Below are positions 42,350-51,000 of a DNA stretch of 55,737 bases, piece after piece. The notes under the pieces were generated by a model that did not search any database, was not told the origin of the DNA, and worked only from the letters and a program-made list of their open reading frames with translations. Source of the stretch: an uncultured Caulobacterales bacterium (GTDB taxonomy: Bacteria > Pseudomonadota > Alphaproteobacteria > Caulobacterales > Caulobacteraceae); the NCBI GenBank assembly GCA_903900155.1, contig CAIUMD010000059.1, forward strand, positions 1-55,737, written 5' to 3'. The first letter of the stretch is position 1. Each line of letters opens with the position of its first letter. Position numbers and translations under genes: made by a program.

Positions 42350-44821
42350 ATGTTGTACCTGCGTGAATACCGACCCAAAGCCGATCGCCTCTTCGATCAC
42401 CTGCCGTGGGTTGCGCTCATCGGGCCGGGCCTGCTGCTCAACAAGGATGGCAGTTTCCAGAAGACGCTCGCGTTCCGCGGCCCCGATCTGGCCAGCTCCA
42501 CCGAGGCGGGCTTGGTCGCGGTTCGCGCTCAACTGAACAACGCGCTACGCCGGCTCGGATCCCGCTGGTGCCTTCACATCGAGGCGCTCCGCGCCGCCTC
42601 CCAGGACTATCCGTCCAGCGCCTTTCCCGATCCGGTGTCGGACCTCATCGACAGCGAGCGGCGCGACGCCTTCGAGTCTCAGGAGCGTCATTTCGAGAGC
42701 CGCTACTTCCTCACCTTCACCTACTTGCCGCCAGAGGAGGCGGTGAGCACGGCCGAGAGCCTGCTGCTCGAAAACGCCCCCTCCGGTCGCGGCGCGGCGG
42801 GCATGTACCGCGCCGCGCTGAACGACTTCCAGGGCACGGTCCGCCAGATCGCCGACATTCTGACGGCCATCATGCCGGAGGTCCGCGAGCTCGGCGACGA
42901 CGAGACCCTGACCTACCTGCACGGCTGCATTTCGACGAAGCGCCACTATGTGCGCGCGCCCGAGACGCCGGCCTATCTCGACGCCTTCCTGACCGACGAT
43001 GATTTCCAGGGCGGACTCTTTCCTCGGCTCGGCAAGCGCTACATCCGCACGATCTCCGTACGGGCCTATCCGACCACATCATCGCCCGGCCTGTTGGATC
43101 GCCTGAACGAACTGGCGATCAGCTACCGTTGGGTCTGTCGCTACCTTCCGCTCGACAAGGAAGACGCCCGGCGGGCGGTGACCACGGTCCGCAAGCGTTG
43201 GTTCGCCAAGCGAAAGGGCGTCCTCGCCTTGCTGAAGGAGGCGATCACCCGCGAGCCGTCTCTCCTGGAAGACCCTGACGCGGCGGCCAAGTCGGCCGAC
43301 GCCGACGCGGCGCTGGCCATCCTCGGCGGAGACTTCGCCTCGATCGGCTATTTCACGCCCACGGTCACCCTGATGGACGAGGACGCCGATCGGCTCGCCG
43401 ACCGTGTTCGCGAAGTCGAAGGGGCCATCAACCGCGCCGGCTTCGTCTGCAAGGTCGAAGACGTCAACGCGGTCGAGGCCTGGATCGGCAGCCTTCCGGG
43501 CCAGGCCTACGCGGATCTGCGCCGACCGCTGGTTTCGTCCCTGAACCTTTGCGACATGATGCCGATGTCGGCGATCTGGCCGGGACCGACCCGCAACACC
43601 CACTTGACCGAAGAGTGCCTCAAGCGGGGCCACAAGGGCGCGCAGCCGCCGCTGATGTTCGCCCGGACGGCCGGCGCCACGCCATTCCGCTTCGATCTCC
43701 ACCAGGGCGATGTCGGCCACACCATGGTGGTCGGGCCGACCGGGTCGGGGAAGTCGGTTCTCCTCAACACGATCGCCATGCAGTGGCTGCGCTATCCGGA
43801 AGCGCAGGTCTTCTTCTTCGACAAGGGGGCCAGCTCGCGGGCCGCCACCCTCTTGGCCGGCGGCCAGTTCTTCTTCCTCGGCGGCGACGCCAGTGAACTC
43901 GCCTTCCAGCCGCTCGCCGACATCGACGGCCCGGAAGACCGCGCCTGGGCCCAGGAATGGGTCGAGGACCTCGTCGCAGCCGAAGGCGTGCCGATCGTCC
44001 CGCAGGTCAAGGAAGAGATCTGGAGCGGGCTTCGCAACCTCGCCGCGGGTCCGCGCGAGCAGCGCACCCTCACTCTCCTGGCCGCCACCGTCCAGGACCA
44101 GGCGGTGAAGGCCGCCCTGGCGCCGTACACCCTCAGCGGCCCGCACGGCCACCTGCTCGACGCCCACCAGAACAGCCTGCAGGCGGCGGTTTGGCAGACG
44201 TTCGAGATGGCCGAGCTGATGGCCAATCGGGCGGCCCTGGCGCCGGTGCTCACCTACATCTTCCGTACGCTGGAGCGCCGGTTCGACGGTCGGCCGACGC
44301 TACTGGTGCTGGACGAGGCTTGGCTGTTCCTCGACCAGGGGGCTTTCGCGGCGAAGATCCGCGAATGGCTGAAGACCTTGCGCAAATACAATGTCGCCGT
44401 CGTCTTTGCGACTCAGAGCCTCGCCGATGTGGCGAGGTCCTCGATCGCCCCGGCCCTGATCGAAAGCTGCCCGACCCGGATCTTCCTGCCGAACCCGGAT
44501 GCGCCCACGCCGCAGATCGCCGATCTCTACGCCGGCTTCGGCCTCAACGCCCAGCAGATCCGCATCATCGCCAGCGCCACGCCGAAGCGCGAATACTACT
44601 ACCAGTCGACGGCGGGAAATCGGCTCTTCGAGCTTGGCCTTGGCCCCATCGCCCTGGCGGCCGTCGGAGCCTCTTCGCCCGGCGATCAACAGACGATCAC
44701 GGCGGCGCTTCAGGGGCCACGGGAGGGTTTTGGGGCGCGGTTCTATGCCGCCCAGGGCCTGACCGAAGTCGCGACCTATCTCGACGAATCGGCGACCCCG
44801 TCGGTGGCGAGGGTCGCGTGA
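42350..44821 (+). CDS. trbE: Conjugal transfer ATPase TrbE (VirB4 family)
   Basis: 823-residue ATPase powering pilus assembly and transfer. The N-terminal CagE/TrbE domain opens with LREYRPKADRLFDHLPW and GPGLLLNKDGSFQKTLAFRG. The C-terminal RecA-like domain has Walker A GPTGSGKS (residues 462-469), Walker B TLLVLDEAWLFLD (about 650-662) and the sensor motif ATQSLADV. Length is typical. ATG 42350 follows a short gap after trbD, and its stop overlaps the next gene (GTGATG). Confidence 0.96.
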   Translation: MLYLREYRPKADRLFDHLPWVALIGPGLLLNKDGSFQKTLAFRGPDLASSTEAGLVAVRAQLNNALRRLGSRWCLHIEALRAASQDYPSSAFPDPVSDLIDSERRDAFESQERHFESRYFLTFTYLPPEEAVSTAESLLLENAPSGRGAAGMYRAALNDFQGTVRQIADILTAIMPEVRELGDDETLTYLHGCISTKRHYVRAPETPAYLDAFLTDDDFQGGLFPRLGKRYIRTISVRAYPTTSSPGLLDRLNELAISYRWVCRYLPLDKEDARRAVTTVRKRWFAKRKGVLALLKEAITREPSLLEDPDAAAKSADADAALAILGGDFASIGYFTPTVTLMDEDADRLADRVREVEGAINRAGFVCKVEDVNAVEAWIGSLPGQAYADLRRPLVSSLNLCDMMPMSAIWPGPTRNTHLTEECLKRGHKGAQPPLMFARTAGATPFRFDLHQGDVGHTMVVGPTGSGKSVLLNTIAMQWLRYPEAQVFFFDKGASSRAATLLAGGQFFFLGGDASELAFQPLADIDGPEDRAWAQEWVEDLVAAEGVPIVPQVKEEIWSGLRNLAAGPREQRTLTLLAATVQDQAVKAALAPYTLSGPHGHLLDAHQNSLQAAVWQTFEMAELMANRAALAPVLTYIFRTLERRFDGRPTLLVLDEAWLFLDQGAFAAKIREWLKTLRKYNVAVVFATQSLADVARSSIAPALIESCPTRIFLPNPDAPTPQIADLYAGFGLNAQQIRIIASATPKREYYYQSTAGNRLFELGLGPIALAAVGASSPGDQQTITAALQGPREGFGARFYAAQGLTEVATYLDESATPSVARVA

Positions 44822-45174
44822 TGGAAGACGCGACCCCGGATGATGCTCCGACCCTGATCGCGGCTCGTCCCCTCAGCGCGCGCGAACTTGAGCGCCTGAC
44901 CGCAGTCACACGTCGGTTTCCGTCATCCTGGCTGCTGACGGTGCGTCGCCGTCGCTTGATGTTCCTAGGCCTGGCGGCGCCGGGCTTCCTCGCGGTCTTC
45001 ACCACCACGCTTCACCACAACTTCTTCGTGCTGGTCGGCGGCTTCGTCCTGTTCGGGGCGGCGGTCCTTTTCCGGGCGGTGTCCGAGCCGCTCTTCGTCC
45101 GCGCCGAGGCGGCCGACATCTGGCCGCCGGAGTCTTTTCCGCCCTCGCGTCAACGGGAGTTTCCACATGCGTAG
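44821..45174 (+). CDS. Two-helix membrane protein inserted between trbE and trbJ
   Basis: 117 residues from ATG 44821. A soluble N-terminal part (LSARELERLTAVTRRFPSSW) is followed by two helices (LMFLGLAAPGFLAVFTTTL and NFFVLVGGFVLFGAAVLFRAV) and an acidic/Pro tail. It overlaps both neighbours, so it is embedded in the operon. Canonical trb clusters go straight from trbE to trbJ. It may be a system-specific inner-membrane accessory. No family recognised. Confidence 0.75.
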   Translation: MEDATPDDAPTLIAARPLSARELERLTAVTRRFPSSWLLTVRRRRLMFLGLAAPGFLAVFTTTLHHNFFVLVGGFVLFGAAVLFRAVSEPLFVRAEAADIWPPESFPPSRQREFPHA

Positions 45175-45898
45175 GCTTCTCACCACGGCCGCGGCCGTCG
45201 CGCTTCTCGCGCTCCCAGCTTCGGTGGTCGCGCCGCCGCCGGCCCAAGCGCAGATCTTCCCGGGCGTGGTCGTCAACGACCCGGCGGCGATCGCCCAGAT
45301 GGTCTCTCAGGTGAGCAACAGCCTGCGGCAGATCGAGCAGTTGCAGGCGCAGCTGACCAACCAGGTGGCCATGCTCCAGAAGCTCGGGACCGACGTCACC
45401 CAGCCGCTGGCGCAGATCAGCCAGCAGGCCACCCAGCTCCTCCAGCAGGCGCAGGCGATCGGCTACAACGGCCAGAATATCGGCCAGCAATTCCAGCAGC
45501 TCTATCCGTCGAGCCTGTCTGGCAACAGCCTTCAGCAAATCCTGCAGCGCTACGGCAGTTGGCAGAACAACAGCCGGCTGACCTTGCAGGATTCGATGGC
45601 GGTCCAGAACCAGCTGGTCCGATCCCAGCCGACGACGGCCAACGCCGTGACCAGCGCGGTCGCTGCGTCTCAGAGTGCCGCCGGCCAGACCGCGGCCATC
45701 CAGGCCACGAACCAGCTACTCGCTGCCCTGAGCGGCCAACTTCAGGGCTTGCAGACCATCCTCATTGCCCAGGCCAGGACGCAGGAAACCATCCTTGCGC
45801 AACAGCAGGCTGGCTCAATTGCCGCTCGCGCAGAGTCACAGCGCCACAACGCTTACACTCCCGTCCGAGGCTCCTTTTCCGGCGACAAGGGCCTGTGA
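45167..45898 (+). CDS. trbJ: Conjugal transfer protein TrbJ (VirB5-like)
   Basis: 243-residue exported protein. The signal peptide ends at PAQAQ, then IFPGVVVNDPAAIAQMVSQ and a Gln-rich coiled coil (about residues 40-110), the TrbJ pattern. TrbJ/VirB5 proteins sit at the pilus tip or in the periplasm. The last residues, AYTPVRGSFSGDKGL, are echoed at the end of the next protein. Its stop overlaps trbK (GTGA). Confidence 0.92.
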   Translation: MRRLLTTAAAVALLALPASVVAPPPAQAQIFPGVVVNDPAAIAQMVSQVSNSLRQIEQLQAQLTNQVAMLQKLGTDVTQPLAQISQQATQLLQQAQAIGYNGQNIGQQFQQLYPSSLSGNSLQQILQRYGSWQNNSRLTLQDSMAVQNQLVRSQPTTANAVTSAVAASQSAAGQTAAIQATNQLLAALSGQLQGLQTILIAQARTQETILAQQQAGSIAARAESQRHNAYTPVRGSFSGDKGL

Positions 45899-46107
45899 AG
45901 TTGCGCCCCCGCCTTTTTCTCCTGTTTGCAATGGCCGCGTTGGCAGCCTCTTGCGGACGCCCGGCTGAGATTTCCGAGAAACCAGCCAAGCCAGCCGTTG
46001 CGGACAAGAAGTGTCCGGACCCCAGTATTCACGACTCTACGAACCCCTGCTCTCCGAACTACTACAAGCCCGTTCAAGGAGGCTTCAAGGGAGAGAAGGC
46101 GCTCTAG
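45895..46107 (+). CDS. trbK: TrbK-like entry-exclusion lipoprotein
   Basis: 70 residues from GTG 45895. Lipobox LAASC places a lipid on Cys20. The mature part has two more Cys (KKCPDPSIHDSTNPC), perhaps a disulfide loop, and ends YYKPVQGGFKGEKAL. Size, lipobox and position between trbJ and trbL match TrbK, which blocks redundant conjugation into cells already carrying the element. The base composition is lower in GC than trbE or trbJ. Confidence 0.75.
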   Translation: MKLRPRLFLLFAMAALAASCGRPAEISEKPAKPAVADKKCPDPSIHDSTNPCSPNYYKPVQGGFKGEKAL

Positions 46108-46128
46108 TCAAATCCATGAGTACCTACT

Positions 46129-47484
46129 ATGGCAACCGCGACTCCAGCCGCGTTGGACGAGTTTATTCGTCGCTTCACGGGTCAAATTGATAGTGGCTTT
46201 GGCCTCATCGCTGGAGATGTCCAGGCGATCTTGGCCACGCTCGTTGTCATCAGCATCACACTGACGGCGATCCTCTGGGCCATTGATGAAACCCAGAACA
46301 TCATGGCGAGCTTCGTCCGAAAGATACTGCTCGTAGGCTTTTTCGCATGGCTAGTGAGTTCGTGGCAGACGCTAAGCGCCACTGTCGTGAACGGCTTCGC
46401 CATGCTCGGCCTAAGGGCCGGCGGCGGGCCTTCGACATTCAGCGACTTCAAAAACGCCCCGACTACAGCCGTCGACGCGGGGATGCAGGTCGTAGTCAAG
46501 CTTGTCGACTATATCGGCCAGCTTGCCTCGCAAAATGCTGGTTTCGGCGCGCTCCAGCACATTGACGCCATACTGATCGCCGCCGTCGCCGCAATCGGCA
46601 TTTTGCTTGCTTTCATTGTGCTGGCGATCGAGATCGCGGTCACGATCATAGAGTTCCATCTCGTCACTCTGATTGCGTTTGTAACGGTGCCGTTTGGGGT
46701 GCTCACCCAGACGTCGTTCATGGCGGAGCGGGCTATCGGATACGTCGTATCTGTCGGCCTCAAGATGATGGCCCTCGGTGTAATCCTCGGCGTTGGCATC
46801 AATATCTATAAGACCTTCACGCTCTCTGCTGAGCCTACAATCGGCGAAGAATGCGGACTTCTCCTTTCCGCGATTTTCCTGATGATGCTCGCGCTCAAAG
46901 TGCCCGCGATCGCCGGGGCGCTGGTGTCTGGAGGTCCCCAACTCAGCGCCGGCAGCGGGCTCATGGGTGCGGCTGGTGTGGCGGCTGGCGTCGCTGGCGT
47001 GGCGCTCGCCGGTCGCACCATCGGCGGAGCCGTCGCCGGCGGCTGGGCCGCCGGAGGCCAGAAGGTTGCCGCCGCTCAAGCCGCTGCTGGCGCGATACCT
47101 CCAGGCGGTGGATCTCCGGGCGGCGGATCCCCGAGTGGAGGCGGCGGACCAGGTGGAGGTCCCAGTGGCAGTAGTGGGGGCGGCGGTTTCGGCGCCGCCG
47201 CCGCCGATTTCGCGCGAGCTCCGGTGTCGAGCGCCGTCGCCTCGGCTCGCCGGTTCGCCAATCGATCCGGTGGAGATGCCGACGGCAGCGGCGAAGGATC
47301 ATCGCCCCCTCCCCCCTCCCCTTCGGCGGCCGACACGGTGGCGCGAACCCGCGAACGTCGCAGCGGCGTGCGGGCCGCGGCCGAGGGGAGCTTCGCGGCG
47401 GCGACCAGCACCGCCAACGACATCACGCCGGGGATGCCTGCAACGCCGACCCGGCGGGGCGACGATCTCGAGCGCGACGCCTGA
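46129..47484 (+). CDS. trbL: Conjugal transfer protein TrbL (VirB6 family)
   Basis: 451-residue polytopic inner-membrane channel component. The helical region covers about residues 1-270 (LDEFIRRFTGQIDSGFGLIAG, VISITLTAILWAIDETQNI, TVPFGVLTQTSFMAERAIGYV). A Gly/Pro/Ser-rich low-complexity tail of about 170 residues follows. GC content is low up to about 46915 and then jumps sharply. ATG 46129 is chosen from alignment of the TrbL opening; an out-of-frame ATG at 46116 is not used. Confidence 0.92.
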   Translation: MATATPAALDEFIRRFTGQIDSGFGLIAGDVQAILATLVVISITLTAILWAIDETQNIMASFVRKILLVGFFAWLVSSWQTLSATVVNGFAMLGLRAGGGPSTFSDFKNAPTTAVDAGMQVVVKLVDYIGQLASQNAGFGALQHIDAILIAAVAAIGILLAFIVLAIEIAVTIIEFHLVTLIAFVTVPFGVLTQTSFMAERAIGYVVSVGLKMMALGVILGVGINIYKTFTLSAEPTIGEECGLLLSAIFLMMLALKVPAIAGALVSGGPQLSAGSGLMGAAGVAAGVAGVALAGRTIGGAVAGGWAAGGQKVAAAQAAAGAIPPGGGSPGGGSPSGGGGPGGGPSGSSGGGGFGAAAADFARAPVSSAVASARRFANRSGGDADGSGEGSSPPPPSPSAADTVARTRERRSGVRAAAEGSFAAATSTANDITPGMPATPTRRGDDLERDA

Positions 47485-47498
47485 ACCGGATTGGACCG

Positions 47499-48182
47499 AT
47501 GAACCCTTTCAAGCGCCCCAACGACCGCTATGGCAGCTCGGCTCCGGTCGAGAGCCCCTATCTCCGCGCCTCCCGGGAATGGGACATGCGGGTTGGGTCA
47601 GCGACCGTTCAAGCCAAGAACTGGCGACTCGCCGCGTTCATCTGCATGGGCATCACCGCCTTGTCGGTGGGCGGCCTTATCTGGCAGTCGAGCAACACCA
47701 ACATCGCCACCTACGTCGTGCCGATCGACAAATACGGCCGCCCAGGCCGCATCGAACTAGCGGGCCGGACCTATCAGCCCGCCACGGCTGAGATCGGCTA
47801 CTTCCTCGCCGACTGGGTCCGCCGGACACGCTCCAAGAGCATCGATCCAATCGTCATCCGGGACAACTGGACCGGCGCCTACCACTTCGTCGCCGGCGGC
47901 GCGATCGGCCAGCTCAACGACTACGCCAAGGCCAACGACCCGTTCGCCAACGCCGGCACGCAGGCGGTCAATGTCGAGATCGTCTCGGTGCTTCCCCGCA
48001 GTCCGAACACCTATCAGGTGCAGTGGCGCGAGACGACGTTCAACGCCGGCGCCAGCGGCCTCACCGAGAACTGGACCGGGCTTTTCACCACCAAGGTCAA
48101 TCCGCCCAAGAACGAGGCGGAGCTGCGAGCCAATCCCCTGGGGATCTACATCACCGCGTTTCAGTGGAGTCGCGAGCTATGA
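47499..48182 (+). CDS. trbF: Conjugal transfer protein TrbF (VirB8 family)
   Basis: 227 residues. A short cytoplasmic N-terminus (MNPFKRPNDRYGSS, ASREWDMRVGSA) is followed by one helix (LAAFICMGITALSVGGLIW) and a periplasmic VirB8/NTF2-like domain (YVVPIDKYGRPG, YQVQWRETTFNAG). VirB8-type proteins nucleate the inner-membrane complex. The stop overlaps trbG (ATGA). Confidence 0.95.
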   Translation: MNPFKRPNDRYGSSAPVESPYLRASREWDMRVGSATVQAKNWRLAAFICMGITALSVGGLIWQSSNTNIATYVVPIDKYGRPGRIELAGRTYQPATAEIGYFLADWVRRTRSKSIDPIVIRDNWTGAYHFVAGGAIGQLNDYAKANDPFANAGTQAVNVEIVSVLPRSPNTYQVQWRETTFNAGASGLTENWTGLFTTKVNPPKNEAELRANPLGIYITAFQWSREL

Positions 48183-49114
48183 CCGCCCCTCACCCGCAAT
48201 CTCGCGTCGCCCTCGCGGCGATCGTCACTCTGACGGTCTCGCCCCTGGCCGGCCCTGCGCTGGCCCAGGCCCAGCGTCCTGCCGCGCCGGCGGCGGCGGC
48301 GGCGGCCCCGCCGGTGGCGCCCAAGCCCGCCGCTCGCCGCGCGAAGCCTCGTCCAGCGCCGGGCTACCGCACGGTCTATTCCGCCAATGCGCAGAGCCGG
48401 GACCTCCCCGCCAGCGGCGCCTATGTCAACGCCGCGCTCTACTACGCCTTCGAGCCCGGCCGGCTCTACACGGTCAACACCAGCCCACGGTTCCTCTCGG
48501 TCATCGCCCTGCGCCCGGGCGAGAAGCTCATCTCCAAGGCCGCCGGCGATACGGTGCGCTGGGTGCTCGGCGAGACCGTGCAGGGCTCGGGACCCTCCGA
48601 GCAGGTCCTGGTGATGCTGAAGCCGACGCGCGGGGGCCTACGGACCAACGTCATCCTAACCACGGACCAGCGCACCTACCTGCTCGAGGCGGTGAGCCGG
48701 GAGGGCGAGACCTACACCAGCGTGGTCAATTGGACCTACGCGCTGGATGAAGCCCGCGAGGCCCAGGCCGCCAAGGCCGCCGACGCCCGGGGCGTGGTGG
48801 CCTCGGGCCTCGCCCTTGATCAGCTGCACTTCGACTATGATATTCGCCCGATCAGATCGAAGGCGCCGAACTGGCAGCCGCTGCGGGTCTTCGACGACGG
48901 CCTGAAAACCTACATCCAGTTTCCGACCAACCTTGGGGCCAGCGAGGCGCCGCCGCTATTCGTCATCGGCGCGGACAAACAGGCCCAGCTCGTCAACTAC
49001 CGCTATCTGAACGGCTACTATGTCGTCGACCGGCTGATCGACGTCGCCGAGCTGCGGCTGGGCGAGAAGCGTCAGACCGTCGTGCGGATCACCCGCACCG
49101 GCAAGCGGAGCTGA
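48179..49114 (+). CDS. trbG: Conjugal transfer protein TrbG (VirB9 family)
   Basis: 311 residues from ATG 48179. Signal peptide ends at PALAQ, followed by an Ala/Pro-rich linker. The N-terminal VirB9 domain has YVNAALYYAFEPGRLYTVNT and the C-terminal domain FDYDIRPIRSKAPNWQPLRVF and GYYVVDRLID. With TrbI it forms the outer-membrane core complex. A TrbH lipoprotein, found in IncP systems between trbG and trbI, is not seen. Confidence 0.95.
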   Translation: MTAPHPQSRVALAAIVTLTVSPLAGPALAQAQRPAAPAAAAAAPPVAPKPAARRAKPRPAPGYRTVYSANAQSRDLPASGAYVNAALYYAFEPGRLYTVNTSPRFLSVIALRPGEKLISKAAGDTVRWVLGETVQGSGPSEQVLVMLKPTRGGLRTNVILTTDQRTYLLEAVSREGETYTSVVNWTYALDEAREAQAAKAADARGVVASGLALDQLHFDYDIRPIRSKAPNWQPLRVFDDGLKTYIQFPTNLGASEAPPLFVIGADKQAQLVNYRYLNGYYVVDRLIDVAELRLGEKRQTVVRITRTGKRS

Positions 49115-49118
49115 CGCC

Positions 49119-50363
49119 ATGTCGCATCTCCCGCCCGATCCGCCCCTTGAGCCGCAGGCCCCGCCGCGGGTGGAACCGAAAGCGCCTTCCGAGAGTGTGC
49201 TCGCCGCGCCGCGTACGCCGGTGACACGATGGAATCCTCGCTACCTCGCGGCTGGCGCGGCCGTCCTCGCAGGCTTGGTCGGGTTGGGGTTCTATATGGG
49301 ATTCGGGGGCGCCCATCGCCCACAGACCCGGCCCCTCGACGAGCAGGCCAACGTCGACACCAACACACCGCAGACTCCGGCGATCGCCGGGCGCTACGCC
49401 GCCGGCTATGGCGATCCAACCGTTCAGGCCGGGCCCGGCCAGCCGGGCTTCGCCAGGCTGCCGCCGCCCGTGCCCGCGCCCGGGGCGGCCGATCCTACGG
49501 CCGGCGGGACGGTCGCGGCCGCCCCGCCGCCACAGCCAGTGGATCCGCGCGTGCAGGCGGCCCAGGAGCAGGCAATCGCCGCTCGGACATCGGGCCCCTT
49601 CTTCGGAGGGGCGTCTCCGCAAGCGCAGGCTCCTGGACCGGGCGTCACGCTCGCCGCCACGGCGCCCAGTTCAGGGTCCACGCCCTCCCCGGGCGAGGTC
49701 CAGCCCGGCAACGGCCAGGCCGCGAAGGTGCAGTTCGCGCAAGGGTCTCGCGCCGAGGATTACCTTCTCAACCCCCTTCGGCCGGCGGCCAGCCCCTGGG
49801 AGGTGAAGGCCGGGACCATCATCCCGGCGGCGCTGATCACCGCCTTGAACTCGGACCTGCCGGGCGAGGTCATCGCCCAGGTCACCGAGCCGGTCTACGA
49901 TCACCGCACCGGACGGACGGTCCTGATCCCGCAAGGATCGCGGTTGATCGGCCAGTACGACAGCCAGGTCGCATACGGCCAGAACCGGCTGATGGTGGCC
50001 TGGAACCGGATCATCATGCCCGACGGCCGCTCGATCAACATCGGCTCGATGACCGGCGCGGACCTGAGCGGGGCGGCCGGCCTGCAGGACCGCCGCGACG
50101 GCCACTTCGGCCAACTCGCGCGTGGCATCCTGCTATCGACCCTGTTCAGCGTCGGCGCAGCCGCCGCCCAGGACGCGGGCACGCGCAGTTCGGGCGGCCT
50201 GGTGATCAACAGCGCCGGCAGCGGCGTCGCCAACTCCGCCCAGATGGTCGGCCAGCAGATCACCGGCCGCGACCTCAATCGCCAGCCGACCCTGAGGGTG
50301 CGCGCCGGCTGGCCGCTGCGGGTGCTGGTCAGCAAGGACATGATCCTCGCGCCCTACCCCTGA
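49119..50363 (+). CDS. trbI: Conjugal transfer protein TrbI (VirB10 family)
   Basis: 414 residues. Cytoplasmic Pro-rich N-terminus, one helix (YLAAGAAVLAGLVGLGFYMG), a long Pro/Ala-rich periplasmic stretch, then the conserved VirB10 beta domain: WEVKAGTIIPAALITALNSD, DHRTGRTVLIPQGSRLIGQY, GQNRLMVAWNRIIMPDGRS and the ending LRVLVSKDMILAPYP. It spans from inner to outer membrane and transmits ATP-driven signals to the pore. It follows trbG by four bases. Confidence 0.96.
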   Translation: MSHLPPDPPLEPQAPPRVEPKAPSESVLAAPRTPVTRWNPRYLAAGAAVLAGLVGLGFYMGFGGAHRPQTRPLDEQANVDTNTPQTPAIAGRYAAGYGDPTVQAGPGQPGFARLPPPVPAPGAADPTAGGTVAAAPPPQPVDPRVQAAQEQAIAARTSGPFFGGASPQAQAPGPGVTLAATAPSSGSTPSPGEVQPGNGQAAKVQFAQGSRAEDYLLNPLRPAASPWEVKAGTIIPAALITALNSDLPGEVIAQVTEPVYDHRTGRTVLIPQGSRLIGQYDSQVAYGQNRLMVAWNRIIMPDGRSINIGSMTGADLSGAAGLQDRRDGHFGQLARGILLSTLFSVGAAAAQDAGTRSSGGLVINSAGSGVANSAQMVGQQITGRDLNRQPTLRVRAGWPLRVLVSKDMILAPYP

Positions 50364-50409
50364 GTGGGTGCGACGTACCCATTCTTTTCCTGGAGACCTG
50401 GAGAGCGAC

Positions 50410-50658
50410 ATGGCGCGTGAAGCCAAGACCAGCCTGGCCCTGCCGAAGATCGACACTGAAGAGAAGGTGGTCGATCTGCGGCTCAAGTTGAAGGGCAAGG
50501 CGGCCGTGGATCTTGCCGAATATCAGGCGGCGTACGCCGAGGAGAACGGCGCCATCGAACTCGACGTCCTCGCTGCGCATATCCTGGCGACGTTCATCGA
50601 GGGCGATAAGGGCTTTCAGGCTTGGCGGCGCGCCCGCGCGGGAGAGCGCCGCCCATAG
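50410..50658 (+). CDS. DUF2274 protein downstream of trbI
   Basis: 82 residues from ATG 50410 (GGAGAGCGAC site). Soluble, with the DUF2274 pattern LRLKLKGKAAVDLAEYQAAY, DVLAAHILATFIEGDKGFQAW. Genes of this family typically close trb operons on integrative elements; function is unknown. Its presence supports an element of that class over a classical IncP plasmid. Confidence 0.85.
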   Translation: MAREAKTSLALPKIDTEEKVVDLRLKLKGKAAVDLAEYQAAYAEENGAIELDVLAAHILATFIEGDKGFQAWRRARAGERRP

Positions 50659-51000
50659 CGGACGGCTGAGCTGCGGTCGCAATTTGCGCGGAGGCATCGG
50701 ACCCCGCCGCCTGATGCGTAGCCGCCGGCCCGGCGGTCCGCCAGCCCCGGCGCTGAAGAATTCCCAAAAGCCCAACGCAGATGGTCACGCCGAACGAGGG
50801 TGTCGTCGATATGGGCGACGGCCGCGATGGGAATGGGCAGCAGACCGGGGCGAAGGAACCGAACCAGCATCCTCATGGGACGATGAACGGGAGCTGACGC
50901 CGGGCATTCCGCGGCGGTTCAGGTTCGAAGGCCGATGATGGGTCATGGCTCGCGGCTCTCGCCTTCTGGCGAGGCGCGCCCCAGCACAAAGGAGCTGGAC
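50659..51000. other. Gene-free stretch after the trb operon
   Basis: No conserved frame was recognised. A minus-strand frame at 50616-50876 (86 residues, opening MRMLVRFLRPGLLPIPIAAV) is possible but lacks any family resemblance and overlaps the DUF2274 gene end. The AAGGAG at 50989 belongs to the next gene. Confidence 0.4.

Noticed and set aside
49229..50491. 420-residue frame overlapping trbI
   Set aside because: Arg/Gly/Pro-rich shadow; the trbI frame has VirB10 motifs to its last residues.
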